Source: Fasciolopsis buskii (lineage: Eukaryota; Platyhelminthes; Trematoda; Plagiorchiida; Fasciolidae). Taken from it: 64,000 nt of DNA. The DNA lies in NCBI GenBank assembly GCA_008360955.1, contig LUCM01002882.1, positions 154,973 through 218,972 of the forward strand, written 5' to 3'. This document shows positions 11,740 to 22,749 of this stretch, piece by piece. The notes under the pieces were generated by a model that saw only the letters and a program-made list of their open reading frames with translations, did not search any database and had not been told where the DNA came from. The position numbers and the translations under genes were made by a program. Numbering within the stretch: the stretch's first letter is position 1; the number at the start of each line of letters is the position of its first letter.

Positions 11740-13990
11740 AGAACTCTATGAGAATGCTATGTCACAACCACGCCAATATAATGGAGATTCTTGGGGGTTG
11801 CCATTTCCGTGTTCGGTGATCTAATCATGCCAGGAATATTGAGTTTTACGTTAGAAGCAATCCATTCGTACTGATGAAGCGGATAGTAGATAATCTGACG
11901 ATATCCTTAAAATTAACAGCAAACGATATTTGCTGCGAAACAAACAGGTCGCACAAACAGAATTAACTACAAGCAATTCGCTTGCAATTTTCTATTCTTT
12001 ATTATTTTATACAACTTCTAATTGAAAACCAATTAGCGTTATACACTGGAACTTGCCTGTACGATGTTCCATCGTGAGTAATGAATTCGGATCTGCATTG
12101 ATACTAGGTGTTCTCTTGCACAATCTCTTTGATGGTAGAAGATAAATCTTTGAACCAACTGCAATCGAGCAGGTATGAAGGGATAGCATACATTTCTTGA
12201 AACTCACCAAGGTATGATGTTTTTCATAAAGTGTGTAAAAGCATATATAATTAAAGTGTCACAAAGATTTATGATAGCAGAATGGAAACAAAAAGTCACC
12301 TACTGAGAGCTGTATTCAATTTTCGTTTTCATAATGCATTATTCTTGATTTGGGTATCTTAGTAGCTCTGATCAGTGTCACAACTCACTCTCGGCAATTA
12401 CTTTGGTTTCAAGCCAATTGTTGATGATTTATTCACAACTCTAGTCCACTTTCCTGAGCCATTACATTTTGATTACGAACCTAATAACGCATTGCGCTGA
12501 GTAGTATGTGTCGGATCTGTAGTCTCTGACTACATTCTCACCGTGAAGCAGCTCGTAAACGAGCCACGAAAACTACTACAAGGAGACTGGACGTCTGGTT
12601 ATTTTTTGTGTTCCTACAGTCCGCTTACGATCATTTTATGTTGTTCTGTTCAAACCCAGTTACGCCTCCTTTTGAAGGTGTCCCGAAGAGCAAATCAGTT
12701 GCAATCCAGTTTGCAAACACTCACCAAACAAACGTGATCAGCATTGCGGCATTGATTCGATGAGGCCAACACTATACTGATATGATCGAAAGTCAATTTG
12801 TCCAGTACTGTAGTTGTGCGCGACAGCATGAAGGCTGCAGTCATATCAGTTATAAAAACACCTCAGGTTAACACCACAGCAAACAAGGCAATCGGTTTTG
12901 CTTGTCGGGTTGGATTAGCCGGTCGATGTAACGTCACATACAAGTCGGAAGCAGTCAGCCGTCAAACCGGTTTCCGATTTACCATTGACTTGCTTATTGC
13001 AGTTCAGTTTATGTTTGGTGGCGAATGACAATGCTGACAGTGACAAGTCGAAAAACGATGTGCAATTACTAATCCGTTAAAGCTGTAGAAAAGAAGTCAA
13101 GCGTGACTATTTAGCCCTGAGGATAAGTAATCTTTCTTTTGTTATTAATGAAATAACAATGCACATTATCTTCAGAAAGGGGACCGCAGCCATCAGATTG
13201 GTCCAAAGTGATGAAGTTAACCGGCAGTGGGATTTTTCGAGCCAGCAACCTTCTTGTCCAGCGGCCACAACCTAGTCCACTTTATTCCCGTAGATTTACC
13301 CTGAGAGGGTAATTAACTTAGGACATGTTTTACAGGAAGGTAGATGAATTGATCTCCGAGAAGGAAATTTATGTCTGTGATGACTTCGATGAAATCTGGT
13401 CCCAAAGATCGTGCCCAGAACCCGTCCGGTGACAACGGGGACAACACCAACAATACAACCCGATTGCCGATTACCCACGAAGCCTATGCATTTGAATTAG
13501 TATTGAGCCGGATCCTAGTACCTTAGTGCAAGGTCACTGTTTATAAAAACTGTACTTCGATACACGTCAGTGACAACGTAGTTCGGTGAGTGAATTTGAA
13601 TAACAGTCAAAAAGGTCATCCTGGAGGTCTTTTCCATAAAATGGTGTCTCCTTGTGCACTTGCCAAACACGCTGCTATGGTTCCACGTAATGAAACAAGT
13701 GTTGCCAGCCGGAAATCGAAATGCGCTCGCTATGCAATTACCAGAGAAAAGTTCTTGAATGTGCATCATGTACTCAAAAATCAGTTGCTATGTCAGGATG
13801 AACAATTACTGGGAATGAGTTGGTATTATCTTTCTTCAGGCTGTTATCGTGAAATATTCTTAAGTATATTCAAAATACCAGGCATTGTTTCACCAGTTCA
13901 CGTTACAAATAGACAAACTACTCCTCAATAAGTCTTTTAATAAATGCTTATTTTAGATTATATATAGTCCGTAGTATGTATACGAATAAA
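10100..13990. other. Unassigned non-coding stretch with one TA tract
   Basis: No recognisable coding, tRNA or transposon signature apart from the TA microsatellite at 11695-11736. Frames such as 10896-11258 (plus, 120 codons) and 13590-13931 (plus, 113 codons) have no motifs I know, and both are overlapped by frames on the other strand. Confidence 0.45.
11695..11736. repeat. TA dinucleotide microsatellite
   Basis: An uninterrupted TA run of about 42 bases. It creates a Tyr/Ile run in the overlapping frame, which is therefore spurious. Confidence 0.95.
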
Positions 13991-14005
13991 AAGAAGGTCC
14001 CGGAA

Positions 14006-14048
14006 GCGTGCGACCGATTTCGCGGCTATTCCCGCGCATGAGACATGC
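14006..14048 (-). ncRNA. Degenerate hammerhead, left palindrome arm
   Basis: Minus strand: GCATGT (stem I), CTCATGC where CUGANGA is expected (G5 and A9 changed), GCGG/CCGC stem II with a 6-base loop, GAAA, TCGGTC (NUH triplet GTC), then GCACGC closing stem I with one mismatch. The fold is kept but two core bases are lost, so cleavage is unlikely. Confidence 0.5.
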
Positions 14049-14252
14049 GTGCCTTGTACCCCCATGTCAGCTCATCTATATACTTGAACACTCCGACTGT
14101 AAGTTCTCGCCAGGATCTTTTTGTATAACAAGAGTATGAGTGGATCGAGAATCCATTTTTGCGATCAAAACTTTGATCGCTAGTTTTCGTGTAGGAACTT
14201 ACAATCCCATTGTTCAGGTATGCAGATAAACTGACACGGGGGAACGGGGCAC

Positions 14253-14295
14253 GCATATCTGATGCGCGGCACCAACAACGAAACCGCTTGTATGC
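14253..14295 (+). ncRNA. Degenerate hammerhead, right palindrome arm
   Basis: Plus strand: GCATAT, CTGATGC (A9 changed to C), GCGG..., CGAAA, CCGCTT, GTATGC. Stem I is 6 bp (GCATAT with GTATGC, one G-U), and the NUH triplet would be CTT. The 3' side of stem II has been lost (AAC where CCGC stands in the left arm). It is probably inactive. The A9-to-C change shared with the left arm points to a common parent. Confidence 0.45.
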
Positions 14296-14394
14296 TTCCG
14301 AGATTCCATGGATTCCTGTGCATACTTCTGTCTAAAAATATATCATTCTGTGCTTCCATCGCCGTCGTTCTGTGGGTTGGCAGTGCCCTAACCC

Positions 14395-14458
14395 ATATAT
14401 ATGTATATATATATATATATGCATATATATATATATATTATATATATATATATATATA
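14395..14458. repeat. TA-rich microsatellite
   Basis: About 64 bases of TA repeats with a few interruptions (ATGTAT, GCAT, TTAT). It begins about 95 bases beyond the palindrome. Confidence 0.93.
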
Positions 14459-15687
14459 GTCCGAGACTAAATGACACCTGAATAGTGTTTCCGTATTGCA
14501 TTTCCCATGTAAGTAACCCCCTATTCCACACTTAGTTCAAGGTTTCAATGGACATTTGCCATGCTTGCCGACGGGAACTGAGGACAAGCTTTGGGTGAGT
14601 TAGTGGTGGCTGGCTTTGCTTTTGTGTGTGTCAAAACTGCGAAATTCCAGTCCAGCCAGCTTTCGCCCTAGGTTCCCGATCCTCGTCGTGTACAGCTTTA
14701 TCAAACCGAAATGGAAAAGATTTTCCCGTTTTCATTGATTTGCGATTGGTTTGTGACAAAGGAAAATGGCATTTGGACTCATGCAAATTAACAAATGCAT
14801 GAATTTTAAAGGGAGCAGAGATCGTCTTGATTCTGATTTGCATTTTAGCAATTTCTCTCAATGAATTCAGTCGATTAATGGCAGTGGATTATTGCAATTT
14901 ATTAGGCCTCTGCGCATGGACTTATGTGTTTTATCTAGTACACCAATAAAATGATATAATTTTGGATTAAGAAGCTTGTAGTCAATGAAGGGGACATCCA
15001 AACGGGAACAAAGATTCAGTTTTTAATTATACGGACCAGAGAGAATCGTCCACTTCCCTCAAGTCTAAACCAAGAGAGTAAGGTTTTTATGGCACTTGGA
15101 ATTAAGCTGGACTCCCTTATGAATGATTATTTTTAACTGAATGAGACACGAAACTCACTGAACCATGTCGCAGGTCATTTTAAGTCTTTCGCCAACTTGG
15201 CGAGCAAATAAGTACCTGATTTCCGTACACTGTTAGGCCGCACCGCTTGAAATGTTTGTGGATGGACATGGACAGAGTTTGAGCACACGAGACAAGAAAT
15301 CAGAAAACTCGCAAACTGCTAACCAACGTAACTTGTCACCACTAATTATCTCTAATCCTTCCGCTTCGTCTGTTTCATAACCTAAGCAGTGCAATTCCAA
15401 TCACGGTGAATCTCTTAGGAGGCACGAACTATACACCGGAGATGAATGACGCATTTCAAAATCAAAATCCTGATACATGACCTTTGACAGTGTGCAACAT
15501 GACATGCACGTCATTCTGATTGTCTGGACCGACCAAGGGTTTGATTTGATTCGATTTTCCATCGAGGCAATTTATCTGCAGCAGAGGACTGTGATGCGTG
15601 TAAGTTAACATCATATCTGCAATTGTTTGAGGTGTTGTGACCTTTATCGATTGGTAAATCCACTTACGCAATACCCGTTCAAAAGTC
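14459..15687. other. Unassigned non-coding stretch
   Basis: I see no recognisable feature. Short minus-strand frames (14631-14861, 15462-15716) have no known motif, and the second runs into the tRNA-like sequence. Confidence 0.45.
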
Positions 15688-15760
15688 GGTGACACGAATC
15701 GGAATCGAACCGGCAACGTTTCGATGACTTGGCAGATGGCCTACCGATGAAATTTCGTGG
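15688..15760 (-). repeat. tRNA-like sequence (tRNA pseudogene or SINE head)
   Basis: On the minus strand the 73 bases open with CCACGAA and close with TTCGTGT, which pair over 6 bp like an acceptor stem. A box-B-like GGTTCGATTCC lies 17-27 bases before the 3' side, and a box-A-like stretch (CGGTAGGCCATCTGCC) lies near the 5' end. The D and anticodon arms do not fold cleanly, so I do not call a functional tRNA or an anticodon. A tRNA-derived SINE head is the likeliest reading. Confidence 0.45.
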
Positions 15761-15999
15761 ACGCGACTCTCAAACGGGAATCACGTAAGTGAACATCTAG
15801 TGTTGCCCAGACCTCCAGTTTAACTACCCTGGGGAAATAACGTGGTTTTAGTCAATGCATTAGCCTCGTCTGGAACTTTCGAAAAGCGATAAATAGCATA
15901 ACTGTACAGGATGAAAAGGGTTTGAGGAAGGGTCTGTTTTGAGGAGGCGCAAGGAGCCGGAATATACATATATACATAAGTAGTGAGTAGTACCTGGAT

Positions 16000-16180
16000 G
16001 CGTGAACAAAATTTGACCGGCAGCACACGACCGGTTTCGCGGTTATTGTCGCTCCTCAGATATGCGTACCCGATGCTCTCTTCTCCAAACATACTTGTAC
16101 ACTCCGAATTGATTGATATTGCTCACCAGAATCGAATCTGTAGTATCAGGAGTGTGCACGAAGCTCTTCATCGAAGAGTC
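16000..16180 (-). repeat. Repeat carrying the 16.02-kb hammerhead, related to the 14.0-kb palindrome arms
   Basis: Shared blocks with 14003-14140, in the same order and orientation, include CGACCG.TTTCGCGG, ATGCGT.CC, and ATACTTG.ACACTCCGA followed by CGCCAGGAT versus CTCACCAGAAT. Spacing differs by small indels. This makes three copies of the module (two arms and this one) within about 2.2 kb. Confidence 0.6.
16023..16066 (-). ncRNA. Hammerhead ribozyme, near-canonical
   Basis: Minus strand, in order: CGCATAT as the 5' side of stem I, CTGAGGA (16059-16053, matching CUGANGA exactly), GCG/CGC stem II closing an 8-base loop, GAAA (16038-16035), ACCGGT as a self-complementary stem III with essentially no loop, C at 16029 as the cleavage nucleotide (triplet GTC), and GTGTGC as the 3' side of stem I (6 bp with two G-U pairs). 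Every conserved catalytic base is present. In known biology, hammerheads with a 2-4 bp stem III typify Penelope-like elements and retrozymes and tend to cleave as dimers joined through the palindromic stem III. The surrounding 150 bases are related to the palindrome at 14.0 kb. The host element is not identified. Confidence 0.75.
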
Positions 16181-16269
16181 GGCAGAAGAACAACAAGTGT
16201 GATTCGTTGATAATTGTTTGTCAGTTGGTCTGAGCGAACGTTGGGAACGAGGGCACAATGCCCCAGAAT

Positions 16270-16545
16270 ATAAAAATGAACAACTATCAGACTTGTTTGC
16301 AGACGCAACCATGAAACATTTCGAAACAAAGGAATTTGAAGCAAACCGCCCACGCTTATGGATTCGATGTGTTGACGATACGTTTGTTGTTTCAGAAAAA
16401 ACACAAATGGACCAATTTCATCACTTAAACACGATAGTGCCCAGCATAAAATTCACCAAGGAGGAGGAAAAAGACTCGGCTCTACCGTTTCTCGACGTAC
16501 TAATTATAAGGCAACCAAATGGGAGAATAGATACAACCGTCTATA
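16270..16545 (+). pseudogene. Internal fragment of a Penelope-like RT (PLE-B family)
   Basis: The plus strand encodes LFADATMKHFETKEFEANRP, then LWIRCVDDTFVVSEKTQ with the catalytic VDD, then LPFLDVLIIRQPNG, typical of Penelope RTs across and after the catalytic motif. From about 16299 to 16545 it differs from PLE-B (43819-44061, opposite strand) at only two positions that I could see. The first 26 or so bases before that match at only about 80%. At the 3' end similarity stops abruptly after DTTVY, and the frame then runs into unrelated sequence. Motifs A and B and the nuclease are absent, so this is a fragment, not a gene, despite a 120-codon open frame. Confidence 0.82.
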
Positions 16546-16549
16546 TACA

Positions 16550-19500
16550 TGCCTACGCACTAAGCATGCAAAAACACTGACGCCACCAGCCGGAGGAATG
16601 TAAACGAAAAAAGGACAAGATAGAAATTAAACGCATGGTGAATTAGATGCGATTGATATCGGACCGAAAGCACATACTTCTATCTATTTGCAATGTTGTG
16701 AGTGGAAGGTTCGTGGGGTTGTTCACCTGTGAGCTAATGGAAGAATTATTAAGAGTGAACTGTATTGTTCAGCGGCACCAGCGCACAATGGGCCCTAACA
16801 GTTGGTTCTGCAACAAACGTCTACTTATTTAATGTTGGGAAACAGCAATTTGGGGCCCTTGATGAGGCGTTTATTTGACTGATTAAGTAGTTAGCACGAA
16901 TCAAATTATTTCTAACTTACTACAGAAACGTTGTGTTGTAAATCGTAGGCACTGATCGGTTCTATCCTTTGATAAAATCCGAATTCTAACGGTTAGTGCC
17001 ACTCTGATATCTTACTAGCGGGAGCAGAAAGGATACTGTAATGACCTCCTGGTAAACTAAAATGCATCCCTCGGATGTGTTCGAATTTGGAGTGGCAATA
17101 ATTTCAAGGCTGATTGCTCTCCCATCAAATATGAGATGTTCTTAACCATGAACTGCAAGAAATTCTGTGTGGCACTTCAAATTTTGTTTATTTGAGTGCA
17201 CGTCAATGTGGCTAAATCGAAGGCAGACTGTGGAGATGGACCCGACCTTTCTGCCCAAATGTTGAAACGGTTGTCAAAGTGTCAGGTGAAATTCACCACG
17301 AGAGGCACACCTGCTTTATTTGAATTTTGTTTTACTGTCATTGTTGGATTTACATCTCGTTTGCCTCCTGAACTGCCCTGGAAGTGAACACGAACCCCAT
17401 GAAAGTGTGCAAATGAGTGGTGAACCGTCGTTTTGAGGCAAATCACGGAATCCTTCGCCTGTAAACTGAGCATTAAAAGGAGTCTTTGATGGTTGTTCGA
17501 ACAAAGTTTTATGCAGTTCCCGATGGTTAATCCCATTTATCGTAGCTTCATTCAGATAAAGTCAACGGAAGATTTGTGTTTCGTGATGCGCAGACAGACC
17601 TTTCAGTGAAACGTCAGCGTGCTTTTTCAGTTAAAAAACAATAATTAGTTGATAAAGTAAGGGGAGCAAACTATCAGTGAAGCTGAACACACGAAAAGAA
17701 GCGATCATTTGATCGAGGAAAACGAGGTGTTGAGCAATTGAATGTGTCAGCCGCATCTTATTTTTTAAAGTTGCGCGAATGATTAATAACATGGGATACA
17801 TGAGCTGCAAGTGATTTTTGGTTTTCCACATGAGTTCTTCAGTTGGTCTTTCACAAACAGCATAATGCCTTCGGATGATAGAATGAGTAGAGAGATCTAT
17901 CTGCTCATGTCGGGCCCGTGGATGAAGCAGTTTTCGAAACGTAATAATAAGAACAAAATCTCTTCCAGATGAAACTGCTGCAGTCGTGAGGGAGCATCGA
18001 AACTGAGTGGAGAGGTAGTGGATACGGTCTGGTCATACACGTTACTCTAACGAAAGATTAACTGAGCCGTGACCACATTGTACTGATTGAGCAATTCGAT
18101 AAACTGAACGAGTGATTGGTAACTACAGGAAACCAATATAAACAATTTAACTTTGACTACTAAAACAAACGCCTATGTCTGCTCGATCTGATTTTTCTCA
18201 CTACAGTCGGCCGAGAAGGGGCGATGGCGATCGAAAGATAAAATCGATTTCAGGCTCGCTGGAGGAGATAACAGCATAAGTCTCCTCGTTTTCGTGTCAC
18301 CCAACACCAACAGGGACAAACCGAGCGAAAAAATTCCGAAACTTTTGCGAATGCCAACTCATCGTATCAGGACCGGAATTGATAGTAAGATAGAATCAAC
18401 CTAAGATAATGAACAAACAAACTGCCAGTCATACGTGAGGCTATCGAAAGTTGTTAAGCTGGAGAATCACTCAACAGATCAAAAGACACATTAGCCCATT
18501 ATGAAGCTCCAGGTGAAAGATGCTGGGAAAAGGACCAACCGTGAAAATTCATTCCGAATGATTTCAACAATATTGAGGCTGTCAGGTCCAATGCCAATGC
18601 GCTGGAAAACAACATCGTCCGTCCATTCACAGCTAGTAAGGTTATGGCAGTTTGGCAATACACACCGAATAAATAGATGGTGGAAGATAAATACTGTTTA
18701 GTTGGTCTTATCGTGGGAAGAATTTCTGTTCTTTAAATAAATTAACCTCAGGAAACTGGAAAGATAGCTAATATCCCATTACCAAATAGACCTCCATGGA
18801 ATACGGACTTAAAAGCGCTATCAGTAGGTAATCAAAATGGACTGGCACAATCTAAAATTAGTAACCAAGCTCTAAGGTCGCTATTGTCTGGGCTTTACGC
18901 AACAGAGTGCATAACGTATCTGACAGCATTAAGAATTGCGTAGGAGGATTCATAAGCAAATCGGAGTTGACCATGAGTGTATCCATGTTGGATCCGTTCC
19001 TGAGCACGAAAGATGCGATCAATACACTAACGGAGTATACCAGACAAAGATGTTACGTGTTACAAAGAGCAAACAGTCGAAACGACTAGCGAAATTCAGT
19101 TCAGGTCTCTAGATTTATTAAACCTTATTCACCTCAGTTATGTTGAACTCCATCCGTGTCTTACGGCGATGAAGTCTCGGCATACAGCACGGGGTAGGAA
19201 TGCGAGGACAAGCTAGGGCGATGTTAGAATCCCGAGACATTTATGGGAGATTCAAATCAGGTCCCAAATAACCATAACACAACTATCTTAGGGCAGTGCG
19301 AAATTCGCGTACCTTATTGTGCATGTTCATCCGTCGTATTTCGCTTTCGCAACCGACAGCCCGGGGTAACCTTGGCATTCGTTCGGCCGAACGCGTATGC
19401 CATTTCTTTTCCTTGGTGAAGCAACCGGACAGATGAAAGTCTATCCAGTGGACAAGAAATTTTAAGGGGACAACAAAATTTACGGAAATAATTAGCAGTG

Positions 19501-22500
19501 ACAATCACGTGTTTGCAATAGGTAAACTGTTAGTGAGAAAATAGAAAAATCGGTAAATCCCACGTTTTCACTAAACTTTTCAATATTCTCGGCGTGTTCA
19601 AATTTCTGACAATGCGCCAAGGGAAACAGTATGTCGAGGCATATTATTAACCATCATATCTGGAACGAAGAAGCGTTGCAAAGTGACCAAAAGATCTAAC
19701 GGAAGGGTGCTTCGGTGTGTCGAAATTTTGTGGGCCGTTTACACGTATTAAATGTAATATTATTGATAATAAGATACGTTTATTTAGCAATAAAGTTTTA
19801 AAATTACAGAAGCCATCACCAGAAAAAGAATAGTGAGTCACGCATAGTAAAATCATCATTTTTGCACAGAACGTTAATTGTAGAGGTAACCCGTTAGTGT
19901 AACAAGCTTGCAATCGCCTTTCCAACGTCATCACTTATCATAGCGGATGTATCGTTTGTAGGGGCAAAGATAATGTGTTGAACCAAACTGATCAGACGTG
20001 GTTCGTAACGCATAGCAATGCAAATGACCCACGTAGAGTTAAACTGGGGGCAGAAACAACCAGCGCGTCGTTGTCCACAGTGGATAGAACCAACTAGACC
20101 ACTACTGCGATAATTTCTTGATCTAGCCAGTTGTTTTGAGGTGGCATCTCTGATGTTCATTGATGCTTCTTGCATGGTTATTTTATGCAATACATTGACT
20201 GTTTTAAGAAAGGAACGTCCGTTCGGCTTGTACTCAAGTCAACTGGACTCCAACCTGGACAATCTCCACGGGATCTGTGAAAACCGTCGCTTCGGAGGGT
20301 TTCCAGCGGAACCTGAGAAAAAAAGCCAAACGTTGATGTGGACGGTTAACATGAGACAGCTTAAAACCACACGGTGGTTTTACAAAATCGTCCAAACGGA
20401 GAAGTGAGCCAGGTGTCTCGAATACATTGCCGACACGTTCATGACGGTGAACAACAAAATGGCCGAAATATTCAAACGTCGTGCTAGTACATCAGACATG
20501 GGGTTACGCAAACGGAAACACCACAGTGTTGTTTTAGTGTTTTTTTAGTAATTTGTCTATAAAAGTCAATCCAAAGTTATGACATTTTATATCAGTTATC
20601 TTAGCTATTTTGATCAAGAATTGCTGCCAAAAGAAACCTAGTGTTACCACAACAGCCAACGCTAATATGTTATCCCATCTAAAACAGCACCCATGTGTAT
20701 GGGGCGATTCTGCAGTTTCGATGACCTTTTTGTCTTTTTGGTAGAACACCGTGAGGCTGGCCTCATGCGATATCTCCTTCATTACTTGGTGAGGCGATGT
20801 CACTGGGCGAGTGCTCTAGAAGGGGGCTACTGGTGTCGAGTTCTTTTTGCAAGTAGCATACTGGCCTTGGACCTTTTCAAATTCAAATTATAGAGGTGAA
20901 CCTGAAAACAGAAGCGGCACTGTTTAAGCAACACTGAAAATCTGGATGCTGAGATAAGTGCAACACAATTCCCACACCAAATGGATGGCCCAAATGTGCT
21001 TGTTGCTGAAAGACAAAGGCTTTTGGGACGGGAGTTTTGTAGATCAAAATCTATTTTGTGCAGGCTGTGATGGCTATGTCAAACCAGGAAAATCCACGAT
21101 GAGGCACATCATATCATTCGGAAACTTGTTTAACGTCCCCCAGTATTTCTTCAAACTTAACTTGCCTTTTAGGGTGCGTGCAGTTCTTTGCAAACTTTTA
21201 CATCAAACGGTGACAGAGCCCTGGACATTTGGTAATTGGTTAAATTAACTTGAAACAAATAATGAGGATTCACCAATTTTCATCGATGTATTTGCAACAA
21301 AGCTTAATACAATGTAACAAATGATGTGTTGTTAATTATAATTGGTGGCTACTTCTCACTGGAAATAGGGTTTTAAACCGGTCGAAATGTATTCAGACCA
21401 TACGGGTTTGTGGGGGAATGATGTCGTAGTTGACACTGGACCCGGATATAATAGCTGTCCCATTGATTACCGGTGCTCGTGCGGCACTGGGCCGTGGTAG
21501 ACAAATTGTGATCAGCGTGCAGGCTTGGCGTGAGTCGAAAACAAGGGTGTGATTGTACGAAAAGAATGCCCTGTCGTGAGCTAGGCCAACCAATCAGGAT
21601 GAGCGGTCCGGATTAGATGAAACACATCACGAACGGAATTGCATGAAATGCATCGAACAAGATGGACCAATCAGAGGGCAACCCGGACAACCAGTGAAAT
21701 GACGGAAGTCACACGGGCGCAATAATGCAAGCAAAACAACCTACAGATTTGTGATGAGTTAACTTGATGAATGAGTATCTTTGTTTGACGATGGACCCTG
21801 GCTGTTTTTACTTCAGTTAGCGAGAAAGGATGATAAAGATCTAGAGACAGGATCGTCCTGCTGAAGAGCAGTAAACGGAACAGAGAAACGCTGGTAATCG
21901 GCAGAGTTCGATGACGGTATTGCGCTAAGCCAATCAATCGGAGAGATCATGTTTCTCAAGTAAAACTTCATCTGTTCGTCGGTGATTCGCGGCTCCGAAT
22001 TATTTGGCGCGAACATTGTAGGTGCACGTTCTATTCCGCTAAGCTTCAAAAGGGTGAATTCGCTTATGCGCGCAACACCATCCTTACCGCCGGTGGATAA
22101 ATGAAGACATTTCAACTGGATCGAAATCCAAGCTGTCTTAAATTGCACTTGTAAAATTTGGAAACATTGGATGTGATAAATCGGTAACAGCACACCGGTA
22201 GCTCATCGAAGCTTTTCACTTCGAAATCGAGGTTCGCGGTGTTGGAAATCCTAGCTTGAATAAAATCATCTAAATGGTGAGAAAGGTAGTCATCCGTGCA
22301 ATGCGCACTGTTACAAGTATGGTGGATGAAGTACGGTGAAGCAGACGAATGTGCTCAATTTTTGAAGCCCTACCTAAGCATCATGTAGATGAACTGGAAC
22401 ATAGAGTTTTATCTTGATGAGCAATGAATGAACCTGAGGCAGTTTGGATGTGCTTCGATCGGTGAGTGATGGTGTTCCTCTGTAGTGATACTTTTACCTT

Positions 22501-22700
22501 AGGTTGACTAAGTTCGGTGGAGTGAAACAAATGCCAACTACTAAACACGGTTGGGAGCTGCCTTTGTTTTGTCAAAACTGAACTCTCGATTGTTCCCGGT
22601 TTCCGTAATCGTAAACAGTTCTTTTTATCAAGTGTGAGAACGTCATGTGAAGACGGGTCATTGTTGTAGCAAAGACTGGGTTCTGAAAAGAATCCGAACT
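16550..22700. other. Unassigned non-coding stretch
   Basis: No confident coding, RNA or transposon signature. Frames such as 19894-20190 (minus), 20958-21248 (plus, 96 codons) and 21813-22193 (minus, 126 codons) show no domain I know. A tRNA-like pattern at about 22190-22245 (CCGGTAGCTCA ... GAGGTTCGCGG) is too weak to call. A cluster of CCAAT motifs lies at 21.59-21.94 kb (see findings). Confidence 0.45.
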
Positions 22701-22717
22701 TCCAGCGTACATAGAAG

Positions 22718-22718
<1 letters not shown>

Positions 22719-22746
<28 letters not shown>
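22719..22746. repeat. TA microsatellite
   Basis: A pure AT run of 28 bases. Confidence 0.93.

Positions 22747-22749
<3 letters not shown>

Larger units (their letters stand above)
13999..14300. mobile_element. Long imperfect palindrome with a hammerhead-like motif in each arm
   Basis: The left arm (about 13999-14106), reverse-complemented, aligns with the right arm (about 14194-14300) over roughly 100 bases. Shared blocks include GAACTTACA, GTTCA.GTAT, CTGACA.GGGGG, GGCACGCAT.TCT.ATGCGCGG, CGAAA and GCTTCCG.GA. At the centre is a perfect 9-bp hairpin with a 2-base loop (14161-14180). Each arm has a hammerhead-like core pointing outward from the centre: minus strand in the left arm, plus in the right. 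The left arm also resembles 16000-16180. It could be two head-to-head insertions of one hammerhead retroelement, or a fold-back unit that moves as a whole. Confidence 0.7.

Noticed and set aside
11868..11945. CTGATGA followed 60 bases later by CGAAAC, with a hairpin before GAAAC
   Set aside because: The spacing is wrong for a hammerhead, the hairpin does not join the two core strands, and no cleavage triplet is placed correctly.
14262..14459. Open frame with hydrophobic segments and a Tyr/Ile tail
   Set aside because: The tail is the TA microsatellite and the start lies inside the palindrome's right arm.
16043..16312. Minus-strand frames across the hammerhead region
   Set aside because: They overlap the ribozyme and run antisense to the Penelope RT fragment. 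No protein motif was seen.
22190..22245. tRNA-like box A and box B strings
   Set aside because: Both boxes are degenerate, the acceptor and T stems do not pair, and there is no second copy in the window.
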